Positions 1 through 6,501 of a DNA stretch of 14,418 bases are shown here, in pieces. The translations under genes and the position numbers were made by a program. How positions within the stretch are numbered: the stretch's first letter is position 1; the number at the start of each line of letters is the position of its first letter. The notes beneath the pieces were generated by a model that saw only the letters and a list, made by a program, of their open reading frames with translations, was not told the DNA's origin and ran no database searches. The DNA is taken from assembly GCA_011192055.1 (NCBI GenBank), contig DUES01000198.1, positions 1 through 14,418 on the forward strand. Direction: 5' to 3'. The stretch comes from Dehalococcoidia bacterium. GTDB lineage: Bacteria > Chloroflexota > Dehalococcoidia > Dehalococcoidales > Fen-1064.

Positions 1-53
1 GGCTGTGTGTCATCACGGGAAGCAACAGGTCAAACTGATTTAAATAACAGATA

Positions 54-156
54 ACAAGGGGGACACCCCCTTGTACCCCCGTTCAAAAGGGGTTCCACCC
101 CTCTTAACACCCCAAAACGGTGTGAAGGGTAGTCTAGCGCAGAGATTATTCACACC
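54..156. repeat. Chain of short hairpins in a gene-free stretch
   Basis: Positions 1-387 contain no gene I can support. Within them, 54-74 is a perfect 9-bp stem with a 3-nt loop (ACAAGGGGG / CCCCCTTGT). Positions 88-102 are a 6-bp stem with a 3-nt loop (AGGGGT / ACCCCT). Then ACACC at 107-111 can pair with GGTGT at 119-123, or GGTGTGAA at 119-126 can pair with TTCACACC at 149-156; the two pairings exclude each other. No T-run follows, so these are not classical terminators. The regular run of G-tracts and C-tracts looks like a dispersed intergenic repeat, but only one copy is in view. Confidence 0.45.
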
Positions 157-230
157 TTAGAATGAGTCATGTTGTTAGGGCAATACATTACCTTATCTGC
201 CTTTGTTTTTGGGTTGCTTTTATGGTTATC

Positions 231-259
231 TGTCATTGCGAGCGATAGTGAAGCAATCT
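231..259 (+). repeat. Dispersed GTCATTGCGAG...GAAGCAATCT repeat, copy 1
   Basis: It begins TGTCATTGCGAGCG and ends GTGAAGCAATCT. The ends match two further copies at 275-310 (inverted) and 321-370 (same direction), while the centres differ. Elements with this terminal pattern are, as I recall, scattered between genes in several bacterial genomes, including Dehalococcoidia. The copy lies downstream of the R3H ATPase gene, outside any coding sequence. Confidence 0.6.
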
Positions 260-274
260 GAGAGGGGGGAGTAA

Positions 275-310
275 GAGACTGCTTCGTCGCTGTTGCTCCT
301 CGCAGCGACA
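275..310 (-). repeat. Dispersed repeat, copy 2 (inverted)
   Basis: Read on the minus strand this begins TGTCGCTGCGAGGAGC and ends GCGACGAAGCAGTCTC, which matches the ends of copies 1 and 3 with a few substitutions. Because it is inverted relative to copy 1 only 15 bases away, a transcript through both could fold into a long hairpin. Confidence 0.55.
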
Positions 311-320
311 CATTTGAGAT

Positions 321-370
321 TGTCATTGCGGGCTGGCCTGCCGGTTTTACCGGCAGGCCGAAGCAATCTC
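321..370 (+). repeat. Dispersed repeat, copy 3, with internal GC-rich hairpin
   Basis: The ends are TGTCATTGCG and GAAGCAATCTC, as in copy 1. The centre is a perfect 11-bp stem (335-345 with 349-359, GGCCTGCCGGT / ACCGGCAGGCC) and a TTT loop. It ends 17 bases before the stop codon of the minus-strand R3H ATPase gene. The hairpin could therefore act as a transcript end or 3' stabiliser for that operon, although no T-run follows it on either strand. Confidence 0.6.
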
Positions 371-387
371 TTTCAGGCTGGATACCT

Positions 388-1905
388 CTATCCCCTGAAT
401 ATCCTTACCCTGCGGTTCGGGTCTTTGCCGGTGCTCTGGGATGCCACGGCGTTACGCTCGGCAATCAGGTGCTGGAGCCGGCGGATATAGGCGCTTTGCG
501 GGCTTAGTTCAATTGTTTCTTCACCGGACCGTACCTTGCCGACAGCTTCTTCAGCCTCACTCAGGGCCTGTTCAAAGGAGCTTGCCTGGCGGGGTATCTC
601 GGTCGGGTAGATGGTATTAAGCAACTGCCGTATCTGCTGCGGCGTGTTTCCCCGCAGCACGAAAATAGGCAGGTTGGATGCTTCCGCTTCTCTCACCTTG
701 TTCGGTTTCTGGCGGAAGTACTTCTTGGAGGTTACCAGCAGAGTGGCATTCTCGAGGTTATTGACCAGTTCCAGGTCCAGGTGCATGTCGCTGGCTACCT
801 GTTCTACCCTGCCCCTGTTCACGCCAACCAGGAACAGCCGGTGGTCACCGTTCGTCCTGGCTATCTGCCCTGGTAACGGTGTTTTCCTCTCGGCAACCTC
901 AGGGATTATCTTTTCCGCTTTAACCTCGCCATTTTCGTCCAGCCAGCGGGTCTCCGTGGCCGGAGGCTGACCGCGCAGGATGAGGTCAACTGCCTCTCCA
1001 ACTTCAGGTTGAATGGCTACCCGGTCCCAGTCCTGAATTTCCACCAGTATGTCAAAAGTGGGAGCAGACATACGTTCCAGTATCGATTTCTGGGTACCTC
1101 TCCGGCGGGCTTCTTCGTCTCCCAGTGTTACGGACTGTATACCTCCGATGAGGTCGGAAAGGGTTGGGTTCATCATCAGGTTTTCCAGGGTATTTCCATG
1201 GGCAGTCCCGATAAGCTGCACACCGCGCTCTGCGATTGTCCGGGCGGCCTGCGCTTCCAGGGCAGTCCCTATTTCATCAATGACGATGACCTCCGGCATG
1301 TGGTTCTCCACTGCCTCAATCATTACTGCGTGCTGCATGGTAGGTGTTGCTACCTGCATCCGTCGGGCATGTCCTATCGCCGGATGAGGAATATCGCCGT
1401 CACCGGCAATCTCGTTGGACGTATCCACAATGATGACCCGTTTGCCCAGTTCGGTGGCGAGTACCCGTGCAACCTCACGGAGCATGGTTGTCTTACCCAC
1501 TCCGGGACGTCCCAGGAGCAGGATACTCTTCCCGGTCTGGACAAGGTCCTCGATGATACGAATCGTACCGAAGACCGCCCGGCCGACTCGACAGGTAAGA
1601 CCGACAATACGTCCCTTGCGGTTACGGATTGCCGAGATGCGGTGCAGGGTAAGTTCAATACCGGCGCGGTTGTCATCACCGAAATTGCTGACACGCTCGA
1701 CGATATAACTAATGTCTTCTTCGGTGACCTCGTGCTCATCCAGCGTGATTTCACGGTGAGCGAAGCGTATTTCCGGCAGTCTGCCGAGGTCAAGCACTAC
1801 CTCAAGGAGTTCCTGCCGGTCACCGGATTCTGCAAGCGACTGCCGAAGATATGGTGGGAGAATGTTCAGCAGCGCATCCAGGTCATCCGTAATCACTTTC
1901 TCCAC
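388..1905 (-). CDS. Ycf45/SpoIIIAA-like AAA ATPase with C-terminal R3H domain
   Basis: This is a 505-aa cytoplasmic P-loop ATPase predicted to bind single-stranded nucleic acid. A Walker A motif (GRPGVGKTT, residues 132-140) and a Walker B motif (VIVIDEIG, 206-213) lie in a core resembling the sporulation ATPase SpoIIIAA and secretion-type ATPases. Residues about 355-432 form a second conserved block (GVNRGRVEQ...LPIFVLRGNT). The C-terminus has the R3H signature R475-x3-H479, followed by STGKDPNRRVRIF. This order matches the chloroplast/cyanobacterial Ycf45 family, whose exact role is unknown to me. The start is GTG at 1905 with GGGAGG 5 nt upstream. It lies 22 nt after pdxT and is the last gene of the rsmG-pdxS-pdxT cluster, separated from pdxT by a hairpin at 1918-1945. 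The family call is firm; biological function is not assigned. Confidence 0.9.
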   Translation of the reverse strand: MEKVITDDLDALLNILPPYLRQSLAESGDRQELLEVVLDLGRLPEIRFAHREITLDEHEVTEEDISYIVERVSNFGDDNRAGIELTLHRISAIRNRKGRIVGLTCRVGRAVFGTIRIIEDLVQTGKSILLLGRPGVGKTTMLREVARVLATELGKRVIIVDTSNEIAGDGDIPHPAIGHARRMQVATPTMQHAVMIEAVENHMPEVIVIDEIGTALEAQAARTIAERGVQLIGTAHGNTLENLMMNPTLSDLIGGIQSVTLGDEEARRRGTQKSILERMSAPTFDILVEIQDWDRVAIQPEVGEAVDLILRGQPPATETRWLDENGEVKAEKIIPEVAERKTPLPGQIARTNGDHRLFLVGVNRGRVEQVASDMHLDLELVNNLENATLLVTSKKYFRQKPNKVREAEASNLPIFVLRGNTPQQIRQLLNTIYPTEIPRQASSFEQALSEAEEAVGKVRSGEETIELSPQSAYIRRLQHLIAERNAVASQSTGKDPNRRVRIFRG

Positions 1906-1917
1906 GCTATCCTCCCT

Positions 1918-1945
1918 GTTACCGGAATCAGCTCTTTCCGGTAAC
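1918..1945 (-). other. Intercistronic hairpin holding the pdxT stop codon
   Basis: GTTACCGGAA (1918-1927) is the exact inverse of TTCCGGTAAC (1936-1945): a 10-bp perfect stem with the 8-nt loop AGAGCTGA on the minus strand. The last three loop bases are the pdxT TGA stop. Only A separates the stem from GGGAGG, the ribosome binding site of the next gene. There is no T-run, so it is unlikely to be an intrinsic terminator. It may set the ratio of PdxST to the ATPase by mRNA processing or by blocking ribosome access. Confidence 0.6.
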
Positions 1946-2554
1946 GATATCCAGAAAGTACCGGTGAAATCTCACGTCATCAGTGAGTTCGGGGTGAAAT
2001 GCACAGGCAAGAAGCCTTCCCTGCCTGACTGCCACTATCACTGGTTCCGCTGCGGATGTGCCTGTGTCTTCAGCAGCAACAAGGTTGTTTCCGTTAGTCA
2101 AGCAGGCCAGCACCTCCACGTTATCATCGGCACTTTCAATAATCGGGGCACGGATGAAAACACCGGGAAAGGGCTTTTCCCCGAGTACCGGTATTGATAA
2201 ATCTGCTTCGAAGCTTTCCTTCTGTCTTCCGAAGGCATTGCGCCGTACTTTAATTGCCATGGCGGCTATCGGCTGAACATGGTTATCGTCGACGTCTCTG
2301 GCGAGGAGTATCATCCCGGCGCAGGTCCCGAAAACCGGCAGCCCCTCAGTTGCTTTCCGGCTTATTTCGGTGCGCAGGTTGTAGTCCAGCATCAACCCGG
2401 TCATAGTGGTGCTTTCGCCGCCGGGAATAATCAGCCCGTCCAGCCCCACGAGCTGGTGAGGTAAACGGATGGGCACTGTGTCTGCTTCCAGTCGATGCAG
2501 TACGGAAATATGCTCGGCAAAGGCTCCCTGCAGGGCAAGGACACCTATTCTCAT
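1928..2554 (-). CDS. pdxT: PLP synthase glutaminase subunit PdxT
   Basis: This 208-aa class I glutaminase releases ammonia from glutamine and passes it to PdxS for pyridoxal 5'-phosphate synthesis. The family start (MRIGVLALQGAF), the oxyanion region PGGEST (44-49), the nucleophile C78 in FGTCAGM, and the H187/E189 pair in AFHPEL are all present, so the triad is intact. It is slightly longer than the usual 190-200 aa because residues about 150-176, between EVL and RQG, carry roughly 17 extra residues compared with Bacillus PdxT as I recall it. The ATG at 2554 begins one base after the pdxS stop (TAACATG), which implies translational coupling and fits the subunit partnership. Confidence 0.97.
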   Translation of the reverse strand: MRIGVLALQGAFAEHISVLHRLEADTVPIRLPHQLVGLDGLIIPGGESTTMTGLMLDYNLRTEISRKATEGLPVFGTCAGMILLARDVDDNHVQPIAAMAIKVRRNAFGRQKESFEADLSIPVLGEKPFPGVFIRAPIIESADDNVEVLACLTNGNNLVAAEDTGTSAAEPVIVAVRQGRLLACAFHPELTDDVRFHRYFLDIVTGKS

Positions 2555-2555
2555 G

Positions 2556-3437
2556 TTACCATCCTCTGGATGCCAGTAACTCCTCCGGTTTGATTTGCCT
2601 GATATCCAGTCCGGGCATTGCGGCGCCCAGGTTCTTGGATACGTCGGCTATTATTTGAGGTTCCTGGTAGTGTGTGGTCGCTTTCACAATTGCGTCAGCC
2701 ATCACGTCGGGTTTATCGGACTTGAAGATACCGGAACCAACGAAAACACCATCGGCACCAAGCTGCATCATCAGTGCGGCGTCCGCAGGAGTGGCAACAC
2801 CTCCGGCAGCGAAGTTCACTACCGGCAGCTTACCGATTTCGTGTACTTCCTTGACGAGTTCAAACGGTGCGCCCAGTTCCTTGGCTTCCGCCATCAGCTC
2901 TTCTTCGGGCATGTTTACCAGCTTGCGAATTTCGTCCATGACCGTCCGTATGTGCCGGACCGCTTCGACGATGTTGCCGGTACCGGCTTCACCCTTGGTC
3001 CGAATCATCGCAGCCCCTTCACCGATACGCCGAAGGGCTTCACCGAGGTTACGGCAGCCACAGACAAAGGGCACCTTGAAATCGTGTTTCCAGACATGGT
3101 GCGATTCATCAGCAGGCGTCAGCACCTCTGACTCATCAATATAGTCGACACCCAGCGCTTCAAGTGCCTGTGCTTCGACGAAATGACCGATACGGCACTT
3201 TGCCATGACAGGTATGGATACGGCCTTCATGATAGCTTCGATAATCGTCGGGTCAGCCATTCGGGCGACACCGCCGGCAGCCCGGATATCTGACGGTACT
3301 CTTTCCAGAGCCATGACTGCGCAGGCTCCGGCATTCTCGGCAATCTTGGCATGCTCAGGAGTGACAACATCCATTATCACCCCGCCTTTCAGCATCTGAG
3401 CAAGGCCGGTTTTTACCTTCCACGTTCCGGTTTCCAT
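2556..3437 (-). CDS. pdxS: PLP synthase catalytic subunit PdxS
   Basis: This 293-aa (beta/alpha)8 enzyme makes pyridoxal 5'-phosphate from ribose 5-phosphate, glyceraldehyde 3-phosphate and ammonia supplied by PdxT (DXP-independent vitamin B6 pathway). Landmark residues are present: D23 in VIMDVV, the imine-forming lysine K80 in MAKCRIGH, and the second lysine K148 in [10 protein letters not shown]. The phosphate-binding segments [14 protein letters not shown] and [12 protein letters not shown] also match. Length is normal for the family. The ATG at 3437 has GAGGAG 7 nt upstream. Its own promoter-like sequence lies at 3483-3511, so pdxST and the ATPase gene can probably be transcribed without rsmG. 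Confidence 0.98.
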   Translation of the reverse strand: METGTWKVKTGLAQMLKGGVIMDVVTPEHAKIAENAGACAVMALERVPSDIRAAGGVARMADPTIIEAIMKAVSIPVMAKCRIGHFVEAQALEALGVDYIDESEVLTPADESHHVWKHDFKVPFVCGCRNLGEALRRIGEGAAMIRTKGEAGTGNIVEAVRHIRTVMDEIRKLVNMPEEELMAEAKELGAPFELVKEVHEIGKLPVVNFAAGGVATPADAALMMQLGADGVFVGSGIFKSDKPDVMADAIVKATTHYQEPQIIADVSKNLGAAMPGLDIRQIKPEELLASRGW

Positions 3438-3482
3438 GTTTATCTCCTCACTGGTTAGCAGGCTTCTTGTAGATACAAAATT

Positions 3483-3511
3483 ATTCTACTACTGTCATGG
3501 CTGTTAATCAA
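3483..3511 (-). promoter_or_regulatory. Predicted sigma70-type promoter of pdxST
   Basis: On the minus strand TTGATT (3511-3506) and TAGAAT (3488-3483) are spaced by 17 bp. The -10 matches 5 of 6 consensus bases and the -35 matches 4 of 6. The predicted start, near 3476, leaves a leader of about 39 nt before pdxS. No hairpin terminator is seen between rsmG and pdxS, so read-through from rsmG is also possible. Confidence 0.5.
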
Positions 3512-3558
3512 CTGGAAAGGCCTTTAATAACGCTACTTCGGGCTGTCTCGTCTCTCAT

Positions 3559-4278
3559 TCAGGAGAGCGGTCGCTTCGACGGCATTCCCGGTCGCCGGGG
3601 ATATTTATCCGGGGTAGGGGAGATCTTATCAACGACCACCAGGCAACGCCGGCCGGGGAACTCGGGCAGGTCAACGGTTGTTATTCCCTGCAGCTTGCCT
3701 CCCAGGATATTGATCGCATTACGTGCCTGCTCCAGTTCAGTTTCAATGTCACCCTTCTTGTAGGCGATAAAGATGCCACCGGCGGTACAGAAGGGTAACG
3801 TCAGTTCCACAAGGGTTGGAAGCGGTGCGACAGCCCGTGATAATACCAACTCGAACTGCTCACGGTACTGCTCCCGGTGTGCGATTTCCTCGGCGCGTCC
3901 TGTAACGACCTCAACATCATCAATGTCCAGTTGCTCGCAAAGGTGCTTCAGGAAAACGGCTTTCTTTGCTGTCGATTCAAGTAGGACAAGTCGTAAATCC
4001 GGGAAGATGATTTTTAGCGGAATTCCGGGAATTCCAGCTCCTGTCCCGATATCGATGATACGCAGGCGGTTATTTCTCTGCGGCGGTTGCCATGCCAGGA
4101 CCAACGTGAGAGCATCAAGGAAGTGGTTAACCTGCACTTCTTCATATCCCGTAATTGATGTGAGGTTGATACGCTTATTCCACGCGGTAAGCTCCCGGTA
4201 GAATACTTCGAACTGCTCGAGCTGCCCGGTTTCAAATTGCAGCCCCAACCTGCTTACGCCGGAAATTAGCTTTTCCAT
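3559..4278 (-). CDS. rsmG: 16S rRNA (guanine527-N7)-methyltransferase RsmG
   Basis: RsmG transfers a methyl group from S-adenosylmethionine to N7 of G527 in 16S rRNA; loss in other bacteria gives low-level streptomycin resistance. With the start chosen here the protein is 239 aa, a normal family size. Visible hallmarks are WNKRINLTSI near the N-terminus, HFLDAL, the SAM-binding IIDIGTGAGIPGIPLKI, the acidic LLEST strand end, and LSRAVAPL. The frame is open to a GTG at 4338 (20 extra residues, MPRQEENPDD...), but those residues do not look like family sequence and that GTG lacks a ribosome binding site. The ATG at 4278 also lacks one; it lies about 4 nt from the start predicted by the TATAAT at 4289-4294, so a leaderless mRNA is possible. 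The C-terminal tail (KYPRRPGMPSKRPLS) is basic and variable. Confidence 0.93.
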   Translation of the reverse strand: MEKLISGVSRLGLQFETGQLEQFEVFYRELTAWNKRINLTSITGYEEVQVNHFLDALTLVLAWQPPQRNNRLRIIDIGTGAGIPGIPLKIIFPDLRLVLLESTAKKAVFLKHLCEQLDIDDVEVVTGRAEEIAHREQYREQFELVLSRAVAPLPTLVELTLPFCTAGGIFIAYKKGDIETELEQARNAINILGGKLQGITTVDLPEFPGRRCLVVVDKISPTPDKYPRRPGMPSKRPLS

Positions 4279-4288
4279 TACGGTCACA

Positions 4289-4298
4289 ATTATAGCAT
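4289..4298 (-). promoter_or_regulatory. Extended -10 promoter element before rsmG
   Basis: The minus-strand sequence ATGCTATAAT contains a perfect TGnTATAAT extended -10. No good -35 is found at 16-18 bp, which is tolerated for extended -10 promoters. Transcription would begin near 4282, only a few bases before the rsmG ATG at 4278. Confidence 0.45.
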
Positions 4299-4353
4299 AG
4301 GACTCCTTGTCATCAGGATTTTCTTCTTGACGAGGCACCTCTGGAGCACTATA

Positions 4354-4398
4354 GTAATGTTTATTACAGTAATGTTTATTACAGTAATGACTATTACG
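4354..4398. repeat. Three tandem palindromic 15-bp units, operator-like array
   Basis: The unit GTAATGTTTATTACA occurs at 4354-4368 and again exactly at 4369-4383; a third copy at 4384-4398 reads GTAATGACTATTACG. Each unit is an inverted repeat GTAAT-N4-ATTAC. In the third copy only the 4-base spacer and the last base change while the palindrome arms are kept. It lies about 60-110 bp upstream of the rsmG -10 and about 200 bp upstream of the plus-strand crotonase gene. The rest of the 4279-4594 gap holds only weak promoter-like sequence. Confidence 0.75.
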
Positions 4399-4594
4399 CA
4401 GTGTGCTATAAGGTCGGATGGCTGAGCCGGAAGGGATTGCCCGTGTTGTTCTCTTCCTTGCCTGCGATGCCTCCAGTTGGATTACGGGAGAGAGGAATGC
4501 TGCCGATGGCGGCTATCTTGCCTGATAATCCCGGCTTGTTGTGGTAATATAGGGGAATTATCTTACTAAAATACGAAAGGGGAAAGGAGATATC

Positions 4595-5389
4595 ATGGCC
4601 TACGAATTCCTGATTTATAAAAAGGATGTAGACAGACACATAGCCTATATCACGATTAACCGTCCGGAACGGATGAATGCCCTTCATCCGCCGGCTCACG
4701 TGGAATTCTGGGATGCCTGGTCCGACTTCCGGGACGACCCTGAGATGTGGGTTGGTATTCTTACCGGCACTGGTGAAAAAGCTTTTTCGGCCGGTAACGA
4801 CTTAAGATATCAGGCTGAAATGACCGGAAAGAATGTGTCCAGACCGCCGTCACCACCGGGCGGCTTTGGTGGTATTACCAATCGCTTTGATTGTTATAAA
4901 CCGATGGTTGCCGCCGTCAACGGTTTCTGCCTGGGGGGTGGCTTGGAAATGGCGCTGGCCTGCGACATTATTATTGCCGCGGACCACGCCCGTTTCGGGC
5001 TTCCCGAGCCAACCGTGGGTCTTAACGCCGGTGCGGGCGGTCTTCACCGGCTGCCGCGACAACTGCCACTGAAAGTGGCAATGGGAATGATACTCACAGC
5101 CCGGCACATCACTGCTGAAGAAGCATACCGCATCGGCCTGGTTAATGAAGTGGTACCCCTCAGCGAGTTATGGACATGTGTGGACAGTTGGGTAAATGAC
5201 ATCCTGCGCTGCGCACCGCTGTCAATTCGCTCATCGAAAGAGGCAGCCATGAAAGGTCAGGACATGACACTCGGGGTCGCCATAAACCACGGTTTTCTCA
5301 TGTCCCAGATGATGGCACAGTCCGAAGACTTCGTGGAAGGCCCAAAGGCTTTCAGCGAAAAACGGCCGCCAGACTGGAAGGGCAGATAA
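4595..5389 (+). CDS. Enoyl-CoA hydratase/isomerase family protein (CaiD-like)
   Basis: This 264-aa crotonase-fold enzyme probably hydrates or isomerises an enoyl-CoA in the cytoplasm. The N-terminal ITINRPERMNALH, the oxyanion-hole segment AFSAGNDL (63-70) and the active-site stretch NGFCLGGGLEMALACD are typical. Both catalytic glutamates expected in hydratases are present: E118 (LEMAL) and E138 (GLPEPTVG). The ending EGPKAFSEKRPPDWKGR resembles crotonobetainyl-CoA hydratase CaiD, but substrate cannot be assigned. AGGAGA lies 4 nt before the ATG. A weak promoter candidate is TTGTTG (4536-4541), 17 bp, TATCTT (4559-4564). It is convergent with the nitrilase-family gene and separated from it by a hairpin. 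Confidence 0.9.
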   Translation: MAYEFLIYKKDVDRHIAYITINRPERMNALHPPAHVEFWDAWSDFRDDPEMWVGILTGTGEKAFSAGNDLRYQAEMTGKNVSRPPSPPGGFGGITNRFDCYKPMVAAVNGFCLGGGLEMALACDIIIAADHARFGLPEPTVGLNAGAGGLHRLPRQLPLKVAMGMILTARHITAEEAYRIGLVNEVVPLSELWTCVDSWVNDILRCAPLSIRSSKEAAMKGQDMTLGVAINHGFLMSQMMAQSEDFVEGPKAFSEKRPPDWKGR

Positions 5390-5405
5390 GACTTTTGTCC
5401 GTTAC

Positions 5406-5435
5406 GTTGGGCGGAGGATACACCCTCCGCCCAAC
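5406..5435. terminator. Hairpin between convergent genes
   Basis: GTTGGGCGGAGG (5406-5417) and CCTCCGCCCAAC (5424-5435) form a perfect 12-bp GC-rich stem with a 6-nt loop. It lies 16 bases after the crotonase stop and 27 bases after the end of the minus-strand amidohydrolase gene. No T-run follows on either strand, so termination efficiency is uncertain; its position suggests bidirectional use. Confidence 0.6.
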
Positions 5436-5462
5436 CGCTGGTACTGCTGATTTCAGGTTCTA

Positions 5463-6308
5463 CTACCTGGCGGTATCGGGTCTGGTAAGGTCTCCGTATA
5501 TCTCCGGACGGCGGTCCCGGATATAGTCCACCTCAAATTCACCCGGTTTTATAATAATATGTTTCTGGCGGGCTTGCTCCAGACTGACCTCACTCAGCAG
5601 AATCTCTTCCTTCCTGGCGCTGCCCCGGGCAAGTGTATTACCCCACGCATCGACAATCTTGCTTCTGCCGAGAAACCTGACACCCCGTTCAACACCGACA
5701 CGGTCAACGGCAACTACGTGGACTTTATTCTCCAGGGCGCGGGTGTTGATAACGTACTTTGAAATATAGTCCCGGGTGCCCGGCCAGTTGGTAGGCAGAG
5801 CGAGGATATCGGCACCCTGCAGTGTCATGATACGGGCGCTTTCCGGAAAGTTGCAATCGTAGCAGATGTGCATCCCGATGTTACCAATCGGCGTCCGGTG
5901 CACTTCGAATGGCCTGTTCCCCGGGTCTACAAAACGGTCGATACCGAGGAACGGCAGGTGGTTCTTGCGGTAGTTACCCACCAGGCCCTGCGGTCCCACC
6001 AGTGCAGCGGCGTTATAGCAGTTTTTACCATCTACTTCCAGGAGACCAAAGACCACGTATACACCTGTTTTCCGGCAGAGTTCCGCCAGTTTATGCGTTG
6101 CCGGACCGGGCACGGTCTCCATGAAGGGGAGCGCTTCCTCGCGGCTGTTGAAAACATAACCGGTCAGGGCACATTCCGGGAAGACAACCAGGTTAGCACC
6201 GGCCTCTGCGGCGGTCTGTGTCCTGAGCAGAATCTTCTCCAGGTTTGCTTCGTTTTTTGTTATCTTCGGGTCAATCTGGACGGCGGCAATCTTTACGTTA
6301 TCACTCAT
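5463..6308 (-). CDS. Nitrilase-superfamily carbon-nitrogen hydrolase
   Basis: This cytoplasmic hydrolase of about 281 aa belongs to the nitrilase superfamily, most of whose members cleave amides or carbamoyl groups. Counting from an upstream TTG at 6323, the catalytic triad is E50 (VFPECALTGY), K120 (YRKNHLP) and C154 (HICYDCNFPE), all intact. The start chosen is ATG at 6308 because AAAGGGG lies about 6 nt upstream; the TTG would place that site inside the gene. The C-terminal RRPEIYGDLT is common in the superfamily. The true substrate (N-carbamoyl amine, aliphatic amide or nitrile) cannot be read from sequence. It lies between two crotonase-fold genes, which suggests but does not prove a link to acyl-CoA or amide breakdown. 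A TATAAT at 6348-6353 on the minus strand may be its -10. Confidence 0.92.
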   Translation of the reverse strand: MSDNVKIAAVQIDPKITKNEANLEKILLRTQTAAEAGANLVVFPECALTGYVFNSREEALPFMETVPGPATHKLAELCRKTGVYVVFGLLEVDGKNCYNAAALVGPQGLVGNYRKNHLPFLGIDRFVDPGNRPFEVHRTPIGNIGMHICYDCNFPESARIMTLQGADILALPTNWPGTRDYISKYVINTRALENKVHVVAVDRVGVERGVRFLGRSKIVDAWGNTLARGSARKEEILLSEVSLEQARQKHIIIKPGEFEVDYIRDRRPEIYGDLTRPDTAR

Positions 6309-6425
6309 GTAATCCCCTTTCAATGCCTGTTGTTTTGCATCACCGATATTATAGTCCTTGCATGATAATGAAAACTCTAATCTGATGACCGGGTTTTGTC
6401 AATGCACGCTGTGGGGGGTGCTGTC

Positions 6426-6454
6426 TTGACAGTATAATTCTGGCGGTCTAGTAT
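6426..6454 (+). promoter_or_regulatory. Predicted promoter of the second crotonase gene
   Basis: A perfect -35 TTGACA (6426-6431) is followed by 17 bp and then TAGTAT (6449-6454), which matches 4 of 6 bases of the -10 consensus. Transcription would start near 6461, giving a leader of about 41 nt before the ATG at 6502. The same 178-bp gap also serves the divergent amidohydrolase gene. Confidence 0.55.
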
Positions 6455-6501
6455 AACCGCATTGCCATAAAAGTTGTAGTAATGTCACAAGGAGAGAAGA
6501 A

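Noticed and set aside
293..490. Plus-strand open frame of 65 codons overlapping repeats
   Set aside because: It runs through the dispersed repeats into the antisense of the ATPase gene and has no ribosome binding site.
1009..1944. Long plus-strand open frame (311 codons)
   Set aside because: It lies antisense to the R3H ATPase gene, whose Walker and R3H motifs prove the minus strand is coding; its own translation has no recognisable domain.
4279..4338. N-terminal extension of rsmG from GTG at 4338
   Set aside because: The 20 extra residues do not look like RsmG, no ribosome binding site precedes the GTG, and the extension contains the likely extended -10 promoter.
4354..4398. CRISPR-like appearance of the tandem repeats
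   Set aside because: The period is only 15 bp, there are no spacers of CRISPR length, and no cas genes are nearby; a palindromic operator array fits better.
6309..6323. TTG start for the amidohydrolase gene
   Set aside because: It would place the AAAGGGG ribosome binding site of the ATG at 6308 inside the gene; the five extra residues add nothing recognisable.
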